This document shows, one piece after another, positions 6,690-14,321 of a stretch of 22,819 bases of DNA. Below the pieces are notes generated by a model. The model was not told the origin of the DNA, ran no database searches, and saw nothing but the letters and a program-made list of their open reading frames with translations. The number at the start of each line of letters is the position of its first letter. The stretch's first letter is position 1. Location of the stretch: the NCBI GenBank assembly GCA_019746355.1, contig JAIESC010000002.1, positions 1-22,819 on the forward strand, read 5' to 3'. This stretch comes from Xanthobacteraceae bacterium. Its GTDB lineage: Bacteria; Pseudomonadota; Alphaproteobacteria; Rhizobiales; Xanthobacteraceae. The position numbers were made by a program, and so were the translations under genes.

Positions 6690-7883
6690 TCAGACCGCTT
6701 TGGCTTGATGCAGCGCGGCGATTTCCTTCGCGCTGAACCCGAATTCCTTCAGCACCTCGTTGGTGTGCTGGCCCATGTCCGGCGGCGGCGCGGCGATTTT
6801 GCTCCTGGTGCGCGACATCACGAACGGCTGGCCGACGACGTTGAGCGTCGACTTGTCCCGCTTCTTCACGCTCTGGGCGATGCCAAGGTGCTGCACCTGC
6901 GGATCGGAGAACACCTGGTCGATCGAGTAGATCGGGCCGCACGGCACGCCGGCCTTGTTCATGATGTCGATCCACTCGGCGCTCGACTTGTGCTGGGTGT
7001 AGGTGCCGATCTCCTCGTTGAGCGCCTTGCGGTGCTCCGAGCGCGCCTTGGCGGTCGCGTAGTCCGGCTTCTTCATCATCTCTTCCGCGCCGAGCGCGCG
7101 GCAGAAGCGCTCCCAGATCGCCCCGCCGGTGGTGGCGATGTTGATGTACCCATCGGTGGTCTTGAACACGCCGGTCGGGATCGAGGTCGGGTGGTCGTTG
7201 CCGGCCTGCTTCGGCACGTCCTTGTTGATCAGCCAGCGCGCCGCCTGGAAATCGAGCATGAAGATCTGCGCCTGCAGGAGCGACGTCGAGACGTGCTGGC
7301 CCTTCTTCGATTTCTCGCGCTCGAGCAGCGCGGTGAGGATGCCGAGCGCGCAAAACAGGCCCGCGGTGAGGTCGGCGACCGGGATGCCGACGCGCACCGG
7401 TCCATTCCCCGGCAGGCCGGTGATCGACATCAGTCCGCCCATGCCCTGGGCGATCTGATCGAAGCCCGGCCGGTTCTCGTAAGGCCCGTCCTGGCCGAAG
7501 CCGGAGATGCTGCCGTAGACGATCTTCGGGTTGACCTTCTTGACGTCCTTGTAGTCGATCTTCAGCCGCCGCTTCACGTCGGGCCGGAAGTTCTCGACGA
7601 TCACGTCGGCCTTCTTGACCATCTTCAGGAACGCGGCGCGGCCTTCCTTGGACTTCAGGTTGAGCGTCATGCTCCGCTTGTTGCGGTGCAAATTCTGGAA
7701 GTCGGAACCCTCGCGCGGACCGCCCGGCGCTTCGCCGCCCTTCTCGTCCGGCGGCATCTCGATCTTGATGACATTGGCACCCCAGTCGGCGAGCTGGCGC
7801 ACGCAGGTGGGCCCCGACCGGACGCGGGTCAGGTCGAGGACGGTGAAACGTGCAAGCGCTTGGGATGCCTTGGGAATAGCCAT
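6690..7883 (-). CDS. Class III CoA-transferase (CaiB/BaiF/formyl-CoA transferase family)
   Basis: A 397-residue protein moving CoA between an acyl-CoA donor and a free carboxylic acid. Family marks are the N-terminal VLDLTRVRSGP block, WGANVIKIE, HRNKRSMTLNLK, ENFRPDV, GSISGFGQDGPY and RPGFDQIAQGMGGLMSITG. D142 in GFD matches the catalytic aspartate that forms the mixed anhydride in this family. I chose the ATG at 7883 because family members begin just before the VLDLTR block. In-frame starts at 7922 (ATG) and 7937 (TTG) would add 13 or 18 residues with no homology; the ribosome site at 7883 is weak, so the start is not certain. It is first in a two-gene unit with the crotonase-fold gene, and divergent from a Bug-type binding protein, which suggests an organic-acid substrate. 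Confidence 0.92.
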   Translation of the reverse strand: MAIPKASQALARFTVLDLTRVRSGPTCVRQLADWGANVIKIEMPPDEKGGEAPGGPREGSDFQNLHRNKRSMTLNLKSKEGRAAFLKMVKKADVIVENFRPDVKRRLKIDYKDVKKVNPKIVYGSISGFGQDGPYENRPGFDQIAQGMGGLMSITGLPGNGPVRVGIPVADLTAGLFCALGILTALLEREKSKKGQHVSTSLLQAQIFMLDFQAARWLINKDVPKQAGNDHPTSIPTGVFKTTDGYINIATTGGAIWERFCRALGAEEMMKKPDYATAKARSEHRKALNEEIGTYTQHKSSAEWIDIMNKAGVPCGPIYSIDQVFSDPQVQHLGIAQSVKKRDKSTLNVVGQPFVMSRTRSKIAAPPPDMGQHTNEVLKEFGFSAKEIAALHQAKAV

Positions 7884-7971
7884 TGAGGAAATACCGGCGA
7901 AGGTTAGGGTCCGAGGGGACATTCCCCGATATCCCAAGGATTGTCTATGGTTCCCTGCGGCTATGGCGCCA

Positions 7972-8001
7972 TTGCCCGTGAGCGGCCGGGTCCCCTAGAC
8001 T
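7972..8001 (+). promoter_or_regulatory. Candidate sigma-70 promoter for the Bug-protein pair in the divergent intergenic region
   Basis: TTGCCC (7972-7977) and TAGACT (7996-8001) are separated by 18 bp, each matching the consensus at 4 of 6 positions; the start site would fall about 40 nt before the ATG at 8046. The 162-bp divergent region also holds a short dyad GGGGA-CAT-TCCCC (7915-7927) near the CoA-transferase start. Found by eye only; a match this weak could be chance. Confidence 0.3.
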
Positions 8002-8045
8002 TCCGGTCCCGAACTTTCTGCGCGAATGGGCAAGAGGCGCACTTC

Positions 8046-9017
8046 ATGCAACAGATAAGAACGACGCTCGCGGCAGTCGCGGCGCTGACCCTCGTTACGC
8101 CGGCGGTCGCCGACGACTGGCCGTCGCGGCCGGTGCGCGTCATCAGCACGTTTGCAGCCGGCGGCACCGCCGACATTCTGGCCCGGATCGTCGCCGAGCA
8201 TCTGTCGACCGCGTTCAAGCAGCAGTTCTTCGTCGAGGTCCGGGCCGGGGCCGGCGGCCAGATCGGCGTCAAGTCGGTGATCGACGCGCCGCCCGACGGC
8301 TACAACTTCGCCATCGCCAACATCTCGCATCTGGTGCTGCATCCGCTGACGCGGCCGGAGGTCACCTACAATCCCCTCACCGACCTCACCAACATCGCCT
8401 TCGTCGGCGGCTCGCCGGTGGTCTTCTCGGTCAACTCGGAAAAGAGCGGCATCAGGACGCTCAAGCAGTTTGTCGACCGCAGCAAGACCGAGAAGCTCAC
8501 CTACTCGTCCTCGGGACTGGGCAGCATGGGGCATCTGGTGGCGGAGAATTTCGCCAACATCGCCGGGACCAAGGCCGAACACATCCCGTACAAGGGTGCG
8601 TCCCAGGCGCTGAACGACCTGGTCGGCGGCCACATCGTCTGGTCGTCGCAGACGCTCACCTCGACGGCGCATCTGATGCGCGGCAACACGCTGCAGGGTC
8701 TTGCGGTCACGACCGAGGAGCGCCTGCCCGACTGGCCGAACCTGCCGACCTTCAAGGAGCAGGGCTATCCGAAGGCCACCGCGTCGATCTGGTTCGGCCT
8801 GTCGGGTCCTGCCAAGCTTCCGCCGGAGATCGTCCGCAAGGTCAACGAGGAGATCAACAAGGGCATGCGCAAACCCGAGGTCGCGGCGCGCATGCGCGAG
8901 GACGGAGTGGTCACGAAGGCCATGACGCCGGGCGAGTATCGCGTCTTCATCGAGGAAGAGACGAAGGTCTGGGGCCCGATCATCAAGCAGGTCGGACTCG
9001 CGACAGAAAAGAAGTAG
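8046..9017 (+). CDS. Bug/TctC-family (tripartite tricarboxylate) periplasmic binding protein 1
   Basis: A 323-residue secreted protein. The Sec-type signal has a hydrophobic core and an AVA cleavage site before D23. Family marks are WPSRPVRVISTFAAGGTADILARI near the mature N terminus, APPDGYNF, HIPYKGASQALNDLVGGHI and the LPNVPT-like LPNLPTFKEQGYP. The frame is open upstream to 7941, but the ATG at 8046 is the only start that places the signal peptide at the N terminus, and an AGAGG precedes it. Bug proteins bind carboxylates, amino acids, nicotinate and similar ligands for TctAB membrane proteins, and some act as sensors. No tctA or tctB is present. It is the first of two consecutive Bug genes and divergent from the CoA-transferase. 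Confidence 0.93.
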   Translation: MQQIRTTLAAVAALTLVTPAVADDWPSRPVRVISTFAAGGTADILARIVAEHLSTAFKQQFFVEVRAGAGGQIGVKSVIDAPPDGYNFAIANISHLVLHPLTRPEVTYNPLTDLTNIAFVGGSPVVFSVNSEKSGIRTLKQFVDRSKTEKLTYSSSGLGSMGHLVAENFANIAGTKAEHIPYKGASQALNDLVGGHIVWSSQTLTSTAHLMRGNTLQGLAVTTEERLPDWPNLPTFKEQGYPKATASIWFGLSGPAKLPPEIVRKVNEEINKGMRKPEVAARMREDGVVTKAMTPGEYRVFIEEETKVWGPIIKQVGLATEKK

Positions 9018-9023
9018 CGGCTT

Positions 9024-9098
9024 CCGCTGCACGCAGCGGCCAAAAGAAGAAAAAGCAAAGGTCCGGAGGAAACGTAACAGCCGGCAGCGATAGCCGGC
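9024..9098 (+). other. Two hairpins between the Bug-protein genes
   Basis: The 98-bp gap holds CCGCTG (9024-9029) facing CAGCGG (9034-9039) just after the first stop codon, and GCCGGC (9080-9085) facing GCCGGC (9093-9098) just before the second gene's GAGGG ribosome site. The stretch between them is A-rich. Neither hairpin has a T-tract. They could limit read-through or stabilise message ends. Confidence 0.35.
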
Positions 9099-9115
9099 AC
9101 AATGAGGGCGACGAC

Positions 9116-10090
9116 ATGACTTCGACAATCAGCAGACGCGGCTTTCTCGCCGCGACGGCCGGCGCATCCGCGCTGGGTCTTTCAGGCATCCGTTCCGCGC
9201 ACGCGGCATTCCCCGAGCGCGGCATCACCGTGATCGTGCCCTACAGCGCGGGCGGCGGCAGCGACATCTCGGCGCGGCTGCTCGCCAAGGACCTCGAGCC
9301 GATTCTCGGCAAGCCGATCACTGTCGAAAACCGCGCCGGCGGCGGCGGCTGGATCGGCTGGGGCTCGCTCGCGCAGTCGAAGCCGGATGGCTACACCATC
9401 GGCTACATCAACGTCCCCAACATATACGCCGGCTATCTCGACAAGCAGTTGGCGGGCACGCGCAAGGAGAACCTGGAAAGCTTCACGCCGCTCATCAACC
9501 ACGTCACCGACTACAACATGTGGGCGGTGAAGCCCGACAGCAAATTCAAGACCGTGAAAGACGTGATCGATGAGGCGAAGAAGCGGCCGGGCACGGTCAC
9601 CCTGAACGGCGGCGGCCATGGCACCGACGATCACGTCGCAGTGCTGGGCATCGGCGCCAACAACGGCACCAGCTTCCAGATGGTGCACTTCCGCGGCACG
9701 CCGGAGGGCAAGACCCAGGTGCTGGGCGGCAATATCGAGGTCTACGCCTGCAACGTCAGCGAGGGCGCCGAGGACGTGAAGGCCGGCGTGGTCCGCCCGC
9801 TTGGCGTGATGTCGCCGGCCCGTTCGAAGTTCATGCCCAACGTGCCGACGTTCCGCGAGCAGGGCATCAACGAGGTGTGGTCAACGTCGCGCGGCGTGGC
9901 CGGTCCGGCCGGATTGCCGAAGGACGTCGAGACCGCGCTGATCGCCGCGCTGGAGAAGACCATCAGCTCCCCCGACCACAAAGCCAAGGCCGAAGCCTTG
10001 TCGCTCGACCCGGACGTGATCAAGGGAGACGCCTACCGCAAGTTCCTGAAGGACAGCGAGCAGGCGACCAAGAAGCTGATGAACTGGTAG
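9116..10090 (+). CDS. Bug/TctC-family periplasmic binding protein 2 (Tat signal)
   Basis: A 324-residue protein. Unlike its neighbour it has a twin-arginine signal (ISRRGFLAATAG, hydrophobic run, AHAA). Family marks are GITVIVPYSAGGGSDISARLL, ENRAGGGGWIGW, KPDGYTIGYINV, a central GGGHGTDDHVA segment and NVPTFREQGI. The ATG at 9116 has GAGGG upstream at good spacing. It is clearly a different subfamily from the upstream Bug protein rather than a recent duplicate, so the pair may bind different ligands or one may have a sensor role. It is transcribed with gene 1 and ends at a GC-rich hairpin facing the convergent amidase operon. The ligand is unknown. Confidence 0.92.
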   Translation: MTSTISRRGFLAATAGASALGLSGIRSAHAAFPERGITVIVPYSAGGGSDISARLLAKDLEPILGKPITVENRAGGGGWIGWGSLAQSKPDGYTIGYINVPNIYAGYLDKQLAGTRKENLESFTPLINHVTDYNMWAVKPDSKFKTVKDVIDEAKKRPGTVTLNGGGHGTDDHVAVLGIGANNGTSFQMVHFRGTPEGKTQVLGGNIEVYACNVSEGAEDVKAGVVRPLGVMSPARSKFMPNVPTFREQGINEVWSTSRGVAGPAGLPKDVETALIAALEKTISSPDHKAKAEALSLDPDVIKGDAYRKFLKDSEQATKKLMNW

Positions 10091-10115
10091 CGGCGGTTCA
10101 ATCCGTCTTTGCCGT

Positions 10116-10142
10116 GCGGCGGCAGCTTCGCGCTGCCGCCGC
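10116..10142. terminator. GC-rich hairpin in a convergent intergenic region, probable terminator
   Basis: A perfect 11-bp stem, GCGGCGGCAGC (10116-10126) with GCTGCCGCCGC (10132-10142) and a 5-nt TTCGC loop, lies 25 bp after the Bug 2 stop. It is the strongest simple hairpin in the window. The T-tract is missing on the plus strand, so it is an atypical intrinsic terminator; position between converging genes supports the call. Confidence 0.6.
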
Positions 10143-10244
10143 TGCATCACATTGAATTCATTGCTGAATTCAAAATGGGTTTGTTCTGCCAACATTCTTC
10201 TTTTGGATGTATATAGTTATTTATACTCGTAACAGTTGCATGAA
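10143..10244. other. AT-rich tail between converging operons with a double TGAATTCA palindrome
   Basis: This roughly 100-bp stretch is much richer in A and T than the rest of the window. TGAATTCA, itself a palindrome, occurs at 10153-10160 and 10165-10172 around TTGC, so the pair can also fold as one hairpin. A TATA-rich run follows at about 10209-10227. No gene is seen. It lies just after the amidase stop codon on the minus strand. Confidence 0.5.
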
Positions 10245-11654
10245 TTATTCCGGCGGCGAACCGATCGAAGTGGCCTGTTGAACAAGCTTTGCAATCGACA
10301 GGATCCTGGGCTCCTCGAACCGCGGCGCCACGATTTGCAAGCCAACCGGAAGACCGTCCCGGGTCATGCCGGCCGGGACGCTGCCCGCGGGGAGGCTCAC
10401 GAGGGTGACGAGGAAAGCCGGCGCGATCCAATCGACGTAGTTCTCGAACTTCCGTCCGTTGATCTGGTCCGGAAAATTCATCGTCACGGGATATGGCCGC
10501 ACCGGCGCGGCCGGTGTGAGCAGAATATCGTAACGGTCGAACAATTCGCGGAAGCGGTGGAACACCGCCTGCCGGGTCTGCTCGGCCTTCGCAAGATCGA
10601 GCGCGCCGACCTTCAGCCCGGCCTCGATGTTGCCCTTCAGGTTTGCGCCGAACTTCTCGAGCATCGACATGCGCGCGAACTGCTGGCCGACCATCCACGC
10701 GCCGCGCCAAGTCTGATACGGGTCGCGTCCGTCGGACACGTCGAACGCCACCGCCTCGACATGGGCACCGGCCTCGCGCAGCCGCTCCGCGGCCTTGCGG
10801 CAGACACCATCGATCTCGGCATCGACGCCGATGCCGGCGATGTCGGATGCATAGGCGACGCGCAGCCCCTTGGCATCGACCGCCTTCTCGACGATCTCGA
10901 GTGCGCTGTTCCACGGCGGCGCAACCGAGATCGGCGACAGGCGGCTGAAGCCCACCATAGCGTCGAGCATCATCGCGGCATCCTCGGCGGTGCGGGCGAG
11001 CGGCCCGTGCACCTGGCCGGGGTCCCAGGCGAGCGGCATCGGATAATTCGGCGTCAGCCCCGGCGTCGGACGGATGCCGACGATGCCGCAGAACGCGGCG
11101 GGAATGCGGATCGAGCAGCCGAAGTCGGTGCCTTGCGCGAGCGGCAGCATTCCGGTTGCGACCGCCACAGCCGAGCCGCCCGACGAGCCGGCCGGGCTGA
11201 GCTCGGGGTTCCACGGATTGCGCGTGGCGCCGAACAGCTCGTTGACGGTGTTTGCGCCGGTGGCGAACTCCGGCGTGTTGGTCTTGGCGAGGATGATCGC
11301 GCCGGCGGCCTTGAGGCGGCGCACCACCTCCGCGTCCTCGGCCGGCACATTGTCCTTGAACAGCGGCGAACCGAACGTGGTGCGAATGCCCGCCGTGACG
11401 GTCACGTCCTTGACCCCGATCGGCAGCCCGTGCAGCGGGCCGACCGCGGCGCCTTGCATCACAGCATCTTCGGCGGCGCGTGCGGCGACCCGCGCCTGAT
11501 CCGCGGCGAGCGTGACGATGGCGTTGAGCTTGGGATTTTTCCGCTTGATCGCCGCAAGATGCGCGTCAAGCACTTCGACGGGGCTGACGGCGCGCGTTGC
11601 GATCAGCGACGCAAGCGCGCGGGCCGATTTCCGGATCAAGGTGTCGTCGGACAT
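10245..11654 (-). CDS. Amidase-signature family hydrolase
   Basis: A 469-residue serine hydrolase of the amidase-signature family, cleaving a carboxamide or ureide C-N bond. The Ser-cisSer-Lys triad is intact: K82 in PIGVKDV, S157 in SPAGSSGGSA and S181 in GTDFGCSIRIP, with the usual spacing of 75 and 24. The residue before the nucleophile is cysteine (GCSIR) where most members have glycine. The ATG lies 4 bp after the permease stop, so this is the last gene of the hyu/transporter operon and probably acts on a product of the upstream ring-opening steps. AtzE (1-carboxybiuret hydrolase), ureidomalonase and allophanate-type enzymes belong to this family, but the substrate cannot be assigned here. 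No small AtzG-like partner gene was seen. Confidence 0.93.
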   Translation of the reverse strand: MSDDTLIRKSARALASLIATRAVSPVEVLDAHLAAIKRKNPKLNAIVTLAADQARVAARAAEDAVMQGAAVGPLHGLPIGVKDVTVTAGIRTTFGSPLFKDNVPAEDAEVVRRLKAAGAIILAKTNTPEFATGANTVNELFGATRNPWNPELSPAGSSGGSAVAVATGMLPLAQGTDFGCSIRIPAAFCGIVGIRPTPGLTPNYPMPLAWDPGQVHGPLARTAEDAAMMLDAMVGFSRLSPISVAPPWNSALEIVEKAVDAKGLRVAYASDIAGIGVDAEIDGVCRKAAERLREAGAHVEAVAFDVSDGRDPYQTWRGAWMVGQQFARMSMLEKFGANLKGNIEAGLKVGALDLAKAEQTRQAVFHRFRELFDRYDILLTPAAPVRPYPVTMNFPDQINGRKFENYVDWIAPAFLVTLVSLPAGSVPAGMTRDGLPVGLQIVAPRFEEPRILSIAKLVQQATSIGSPPE

Positions 11655-11658
11655 CCGC

Positions 11659-12417
11659 CTACCTGCCGGACCAGTGAACGAAATACCGCTCGATCAGCAG
11701 AAAGAGCAGGTTCAAGCCGTAGCCGAGGGCGCCGGCCGCGAAGATCGCGGCGTACATGTCGGACATGTTGAACAGCTGCTGCGCCTCGAACACCCGATGG
11801 CCGAGGCCGTCGGTCGAGCCGATGAACATTTCGGCGACGACGACGATGACGAGCGCGAGCGACACGCCGTTGCGCAGCCCGATGAAGGTCTGCGGCATCG
11901 ATTCGAGCAGCACCACGCCGGTCAGCACCTGCAGCCGCGACGCGCCCATGACCTTGGCGGCGAGCAGCCGCGTCTTGCGTGCGTTCATCACGCCGTAGGC
12001 GACGTTGAACAGGATCACCAGCGCCGCGCCGAACGCCGCGACCGAGATCTTGGTCTCGTTGCCGACGCCGAACAGCACCAGAAACAGCGGAAACATCGCC
12101 GACGCCGGCGTCGAGCGGAAGAAGTCGATGACGAACTCGACCGACCGGTACAGCCGCTCGGAGGCGCCGAGGAAGATGCCGAGCGGAATGGCGATGGCGG
12201 CGGCGATCACCGTGGACAGAATGGTCCGCTCCACCGTCTTGACGAAATCGAAGCCCAGCCGGCCGCCGGCCATGCCCTTGTACATGGCCTGGAAGGTGTC
12301 GACCGGCGACGGCAGCAGCACCGGATCGACGATCTGCTTCCAGACCGCGATGTACCAGAGCGCGATCAGGCCGATCACGCCCAGCATCGGCAGGAACGGG
12401 TCGAACGCGCGCTTCAT
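11659..12417 (-). CDS. NitT/TauT-type ABC transporter permease
   Basis: A 252-residue inner-membrane protein with about six hydrophobic segments and the BPD permease EAA loop at about residues 152-181 (LLAAKVMGASRLQVL...ESMPQTF). An N-terminal WYIAVW helix and LLPSPVDTF are typical of SsuC/TauC relatives. The frame stays open far upstream through the ATPase gene, but that part has no permease character; the ATG at 12417 gives a normal-length protein starting 8 bp after the ATPase stop. It ends 4 bp before the amidase gene. It forms the channel for the adjoining ATPase and binding protein. Confidence 0.93.
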   Translation of the reverse strand: MKRAFDPFLPMLGVIGLIALWYIAVWKQIVDPVLLPSPVDTFQAMYKGMAGGRLGFDFVKTVERTILSTVIAAAIAIPLGIFLGASERLYRSVEFVIDFFRSTPASAMFPLFLVLFGVGNETKISVAAFGAALVILFNVAYGVMNARKTRLLAAKVMGASRLQVLTGVVLLESMPQTFIGLRNGVSLALVIVVVAEMFIGSTDGLGHRVFEAQQLFNMSDMYAAIFAAGALGYGLNLLFLLIERYFVHWSGR

Positions 12418-12425
12418 CGGTTCTT

Positions 12426-13256
12426 CTATCCTTTGCGGACCTCGCGCTGGAACACCTCGAGACAGTGCGCCTTGGTGGCGACAAAGCCCTTTTCGGAAAG
12501 CGTCTCGTCGCCGCGCGGCCGCGGCGCGTCGTATTGCACGAAGTCGGCGATCTGCGCCGGCCCGCGCGACAGCAGCAGGATCCGATCGGCGAGATACACG
12601 GCCTCCTCGAGGTCGTGCGACACCAGCACCGTGGTGGTGCCGGTCTCCATGAAGATGCGCTGAAGCTGCTCGCGCATGAACAGCGTCATCTCGTAGTCGA
12701 GCGCCGAGAACGGCTCGTCGAGAAACAGGATCTCCGGCTCGACCACCAGCGCCCGCATGATCGAGATGAGCTGCTGCTGTCCGCCGGACATCTCGTAGGG
12801 ATAACGCTTCAGGTCGATCTTGACGCCAAGATGCGCGACGAGCTTCTCCACCCGCGCCCGCCGTTGCGCCTTCGGCAGCTTCATCAGCTTGAGCGGATAC
12901 TCGATGTTGTCGACGGAGCGCAGCCAGGGAAACAGCGCCTCCCGGTAGTTCTGGAACACGTAGCCAAACTTGATCGCCCGCAGCGGCTTGCCGTCGAACA
13001 GGATCTCGCCGGCGTCGGGCGAAATAAGCCCGGCGATGATGTTGATCAGCGTGCTCTTGCCGCATCCGTTCGGCCCGAACACCGAGACGAGCTTGCCGCG
13101 CGGAATATCGAGACTGAAGCGGTCGTAGATCGACGCCCCGCCGAACCGCTTGGTCAACCCCCGGACCGTGACATGCGGCGCTGCGGCCGGAGCGGCGGAC
13201 GCACCGGCCGGTGCGTCCGCCCTTTCCGTTCGCAACAGAACCACGCCATCGGCCAT
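12426..13256 (-). CDS. NitT/TauT-type ABC transporter ATPase (SsuB/TauB-like)
   Basis: A 276-residue ATPase with Walker A GPNGCGKST (61-69), Q-loop Q102, signature MSGGQQQ (156-162), Walker B ILFLDE (176-181) and H-loop H214 in LVSHDLEEAV. It has an Ala/Pro-rich N-terminal extension of about 25 residues before the first ABC strand. The ATG at 13256 is 5 bp after the stop of the binding-protein gene and lacks a clear ribosome site, so translation is probably coupled. It drives the transporter formed with the permease downstream. SsuB, TauB and pyrimidine/thiamin-precursor transporters belong to the same class. Confidence 0.94.
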   Translation of the reverse strand: MADGVVLLRTERADAPAGASAAPAAAPHVTVRGLTKRFGGASIYDRFSLDIPRGKLVSVFGPNGCGKSTLINIIAGLISPDAGEILFDGKPLRAIKFGYVFQNYREALFPWLRSVDNIEYPLKLMKLPKAQRRARVEKLVAHLGVKIDLKRYPYEMSGGQQQLISIMRALVVEPEILFLDEPFSALDYEMTLFMREQLQRIFMETGTTTVLVSHDLEEAVYLADRILLLSRGPAQIADFVQYDAPRPRGDETLSEKGFVATKAHCLEVFQREVRKG

Positions 13257-13261
13257 GGGAA

Positions 13262-14233
13262 TCAGAACGCCTTGAGGTAGTCGTTGACGTTGACCGACTT
13301 CTCGAGGGTGCCGGTCTTCACCGAGAAGTCGATGAACTTCTGGTAGTCGGACTTGTCCTTCGCCGTCAGGTCCTTGGCCATGAAGTAACGGATCATCGGC
13401 ACGGTATCGACGACATCGTCCGGCGTGAACGTGTTCTTGACGAGGTGCTTGCGCGCCTCGGTGGGATTGTTGTTGATCAGGTCCACCGCCTTGCCCCAGG
13501 CGAGCGTGAAGCGCCGCGCCACGTCCGGCCGGTTCCTGATGAAGTCCGACGTGAGCGCCGCGCCGCCGACGAAGGCATTGGCGTTCGGATCGCCGAGCAC
13601 ATAGCGGGCGATCACGCCGGCCTCCAGCGTGGTGGCGACGCCCATCTTGCGCATGGTCGAAGCGTTCGGCTCGAGCGTATAGCCGGCGTCGAACGTGCCC
13701 GCGGTCATCGCGTTGACGTGCTGACCCATGTCGAGCTGATCGATGCTGTAGTCGCCGTCCTTGAGGCCTGCCGCCGCGAGCGCGGCTTTCGCCATGGTGA
13801 CGTTGGCCGGGCCCGGGGCCGACATGATCTTCTTGCCCTTGAGGTCGGCGAGCGATTTCGCCTCAAAGCCCTTGCGGACGACGAACTGCTCCATCTGGTA
13901 TTTCTGGTTCTGGCTGTTGATCGAGATGTACATCGCAACGCCGGGCTTCTTGATGTTGGCGTTGATGCCCTCGATCGTGACCAGCACCGCGGACGCATCG
14001 ATCTGGTTGCCGATCATCGCCGCGACGTTCGGCGGACCGCCGATCAGGCGGACCATCTCCGGCTCGATGTTCTGCTCCTTGAAGTAGCCCTTCTCGAGCG
14101 CGACGAAGTACGGCAGCGACGAGCTCACCGGAAACACGCCGACCTTGACCTTGTCCTGCGCAGACGCCGGCGCGGCGAAGGCAACGGCGAGGCCTGCCAG
14201 AAGGCCCGCGGCTATTCGGAGATGCCTGCTCAT
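13262..14233 (-). CDS. NitT/TauT-type ABC substrate-binding protein (NMT1/SsuA-like)
   Basis: A 323-residue periplasmic protein with a Sec signal (hydrophobic run ending ASA before Q26). The mature part shows the NMT1/SsuA pattern: VKVGVFPVSSSLPYFVALEKGYFKEQNIEPEM in outline, LIGGPPNVAAMIGNQIDAS, LKGKKIMSAPGPANV and FDAGYTLEPNAS. An open frame extends to 14272, but the ATG at 14233 has GAGGGGAG about 8 nt upstream and places the signal peptide correctly. Relatives bind sulfonates, nitrate, aromatic acids, thiamin precursors or pyrimidine-type rings. The neighbouring ring-opening enzymes make a cyclic amide or ureide the likely ligand, which is inference from context. It is the first of three transporter genes. 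Confidence 0.93.
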   Translation of the reverse strand: MSRHLRIAAGLLAGLAVAFAAPASAQDKVKVGVFPVSSSLPYFVALEKGYFKEQNIEPEMVRLIGGPPNVAAMIGNQIDASAVLVTIEGINANIKKPGVAMYISINSQNQKYQMEQFVVRKGFEAKSLADLKGKKIMSAPGPANVTMAKAALAAAGLKDGDYSIDQLDMGQHVNAMTAGTFDAGYTLEPNASTMRKMGVATTLEAGVIARYVLGDPNANAFVGGAALTSDFIRNRPDVARRFTLAWGKAVDLINNNPTEARKHLVKNTFTPDDVVDTVPMIRYFMAKDLTAKDKSDYQKFIDFSVKTGTLEKSVNVNDYLKAF

Positions 14234-14247
14234 TTCGATACTCCCCT

Positions 14248-14291
14248 CTTTGAAACTCAAGTTCCGGATCACCTGGTATGCAATTTCAAAG
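14248..14291 (-). other. Inverted repeat in the only sizeable gap inside the ring-amide operon
   Basis: CTTTGAAA (14248-14255) and TTTCAAAG (14284-14291) are perfect inverted 8-bp arms 28 bp apart, in the 88-bp gap between the ring-opening enzyme and the transporter binding protein. The left arm lies just upstream of the strong ribosome site at 14241-14248. Such a stem could modulate expression of the transporter part, or may be chance. Confidence 0.3.
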
Positions 14292-14321
14292 CAAGGTTCG
14301 TGCCTTTGTTATTTGTTCGCT

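Noticed and set aside
9024..9039. An intrinsic terminator between the two Bug genes.
   Set aside because: The stem is short and followed by an A-rich rather than T-rich tract on the coding strand; listed only as a hairpin.
11659..13065. A 468-codon version of the permease reaching into the ATPase gene.
   Set aside because: Only the part from the ATG at 12417 has permease character; the upstream part is the ATPase gene read out of frame.
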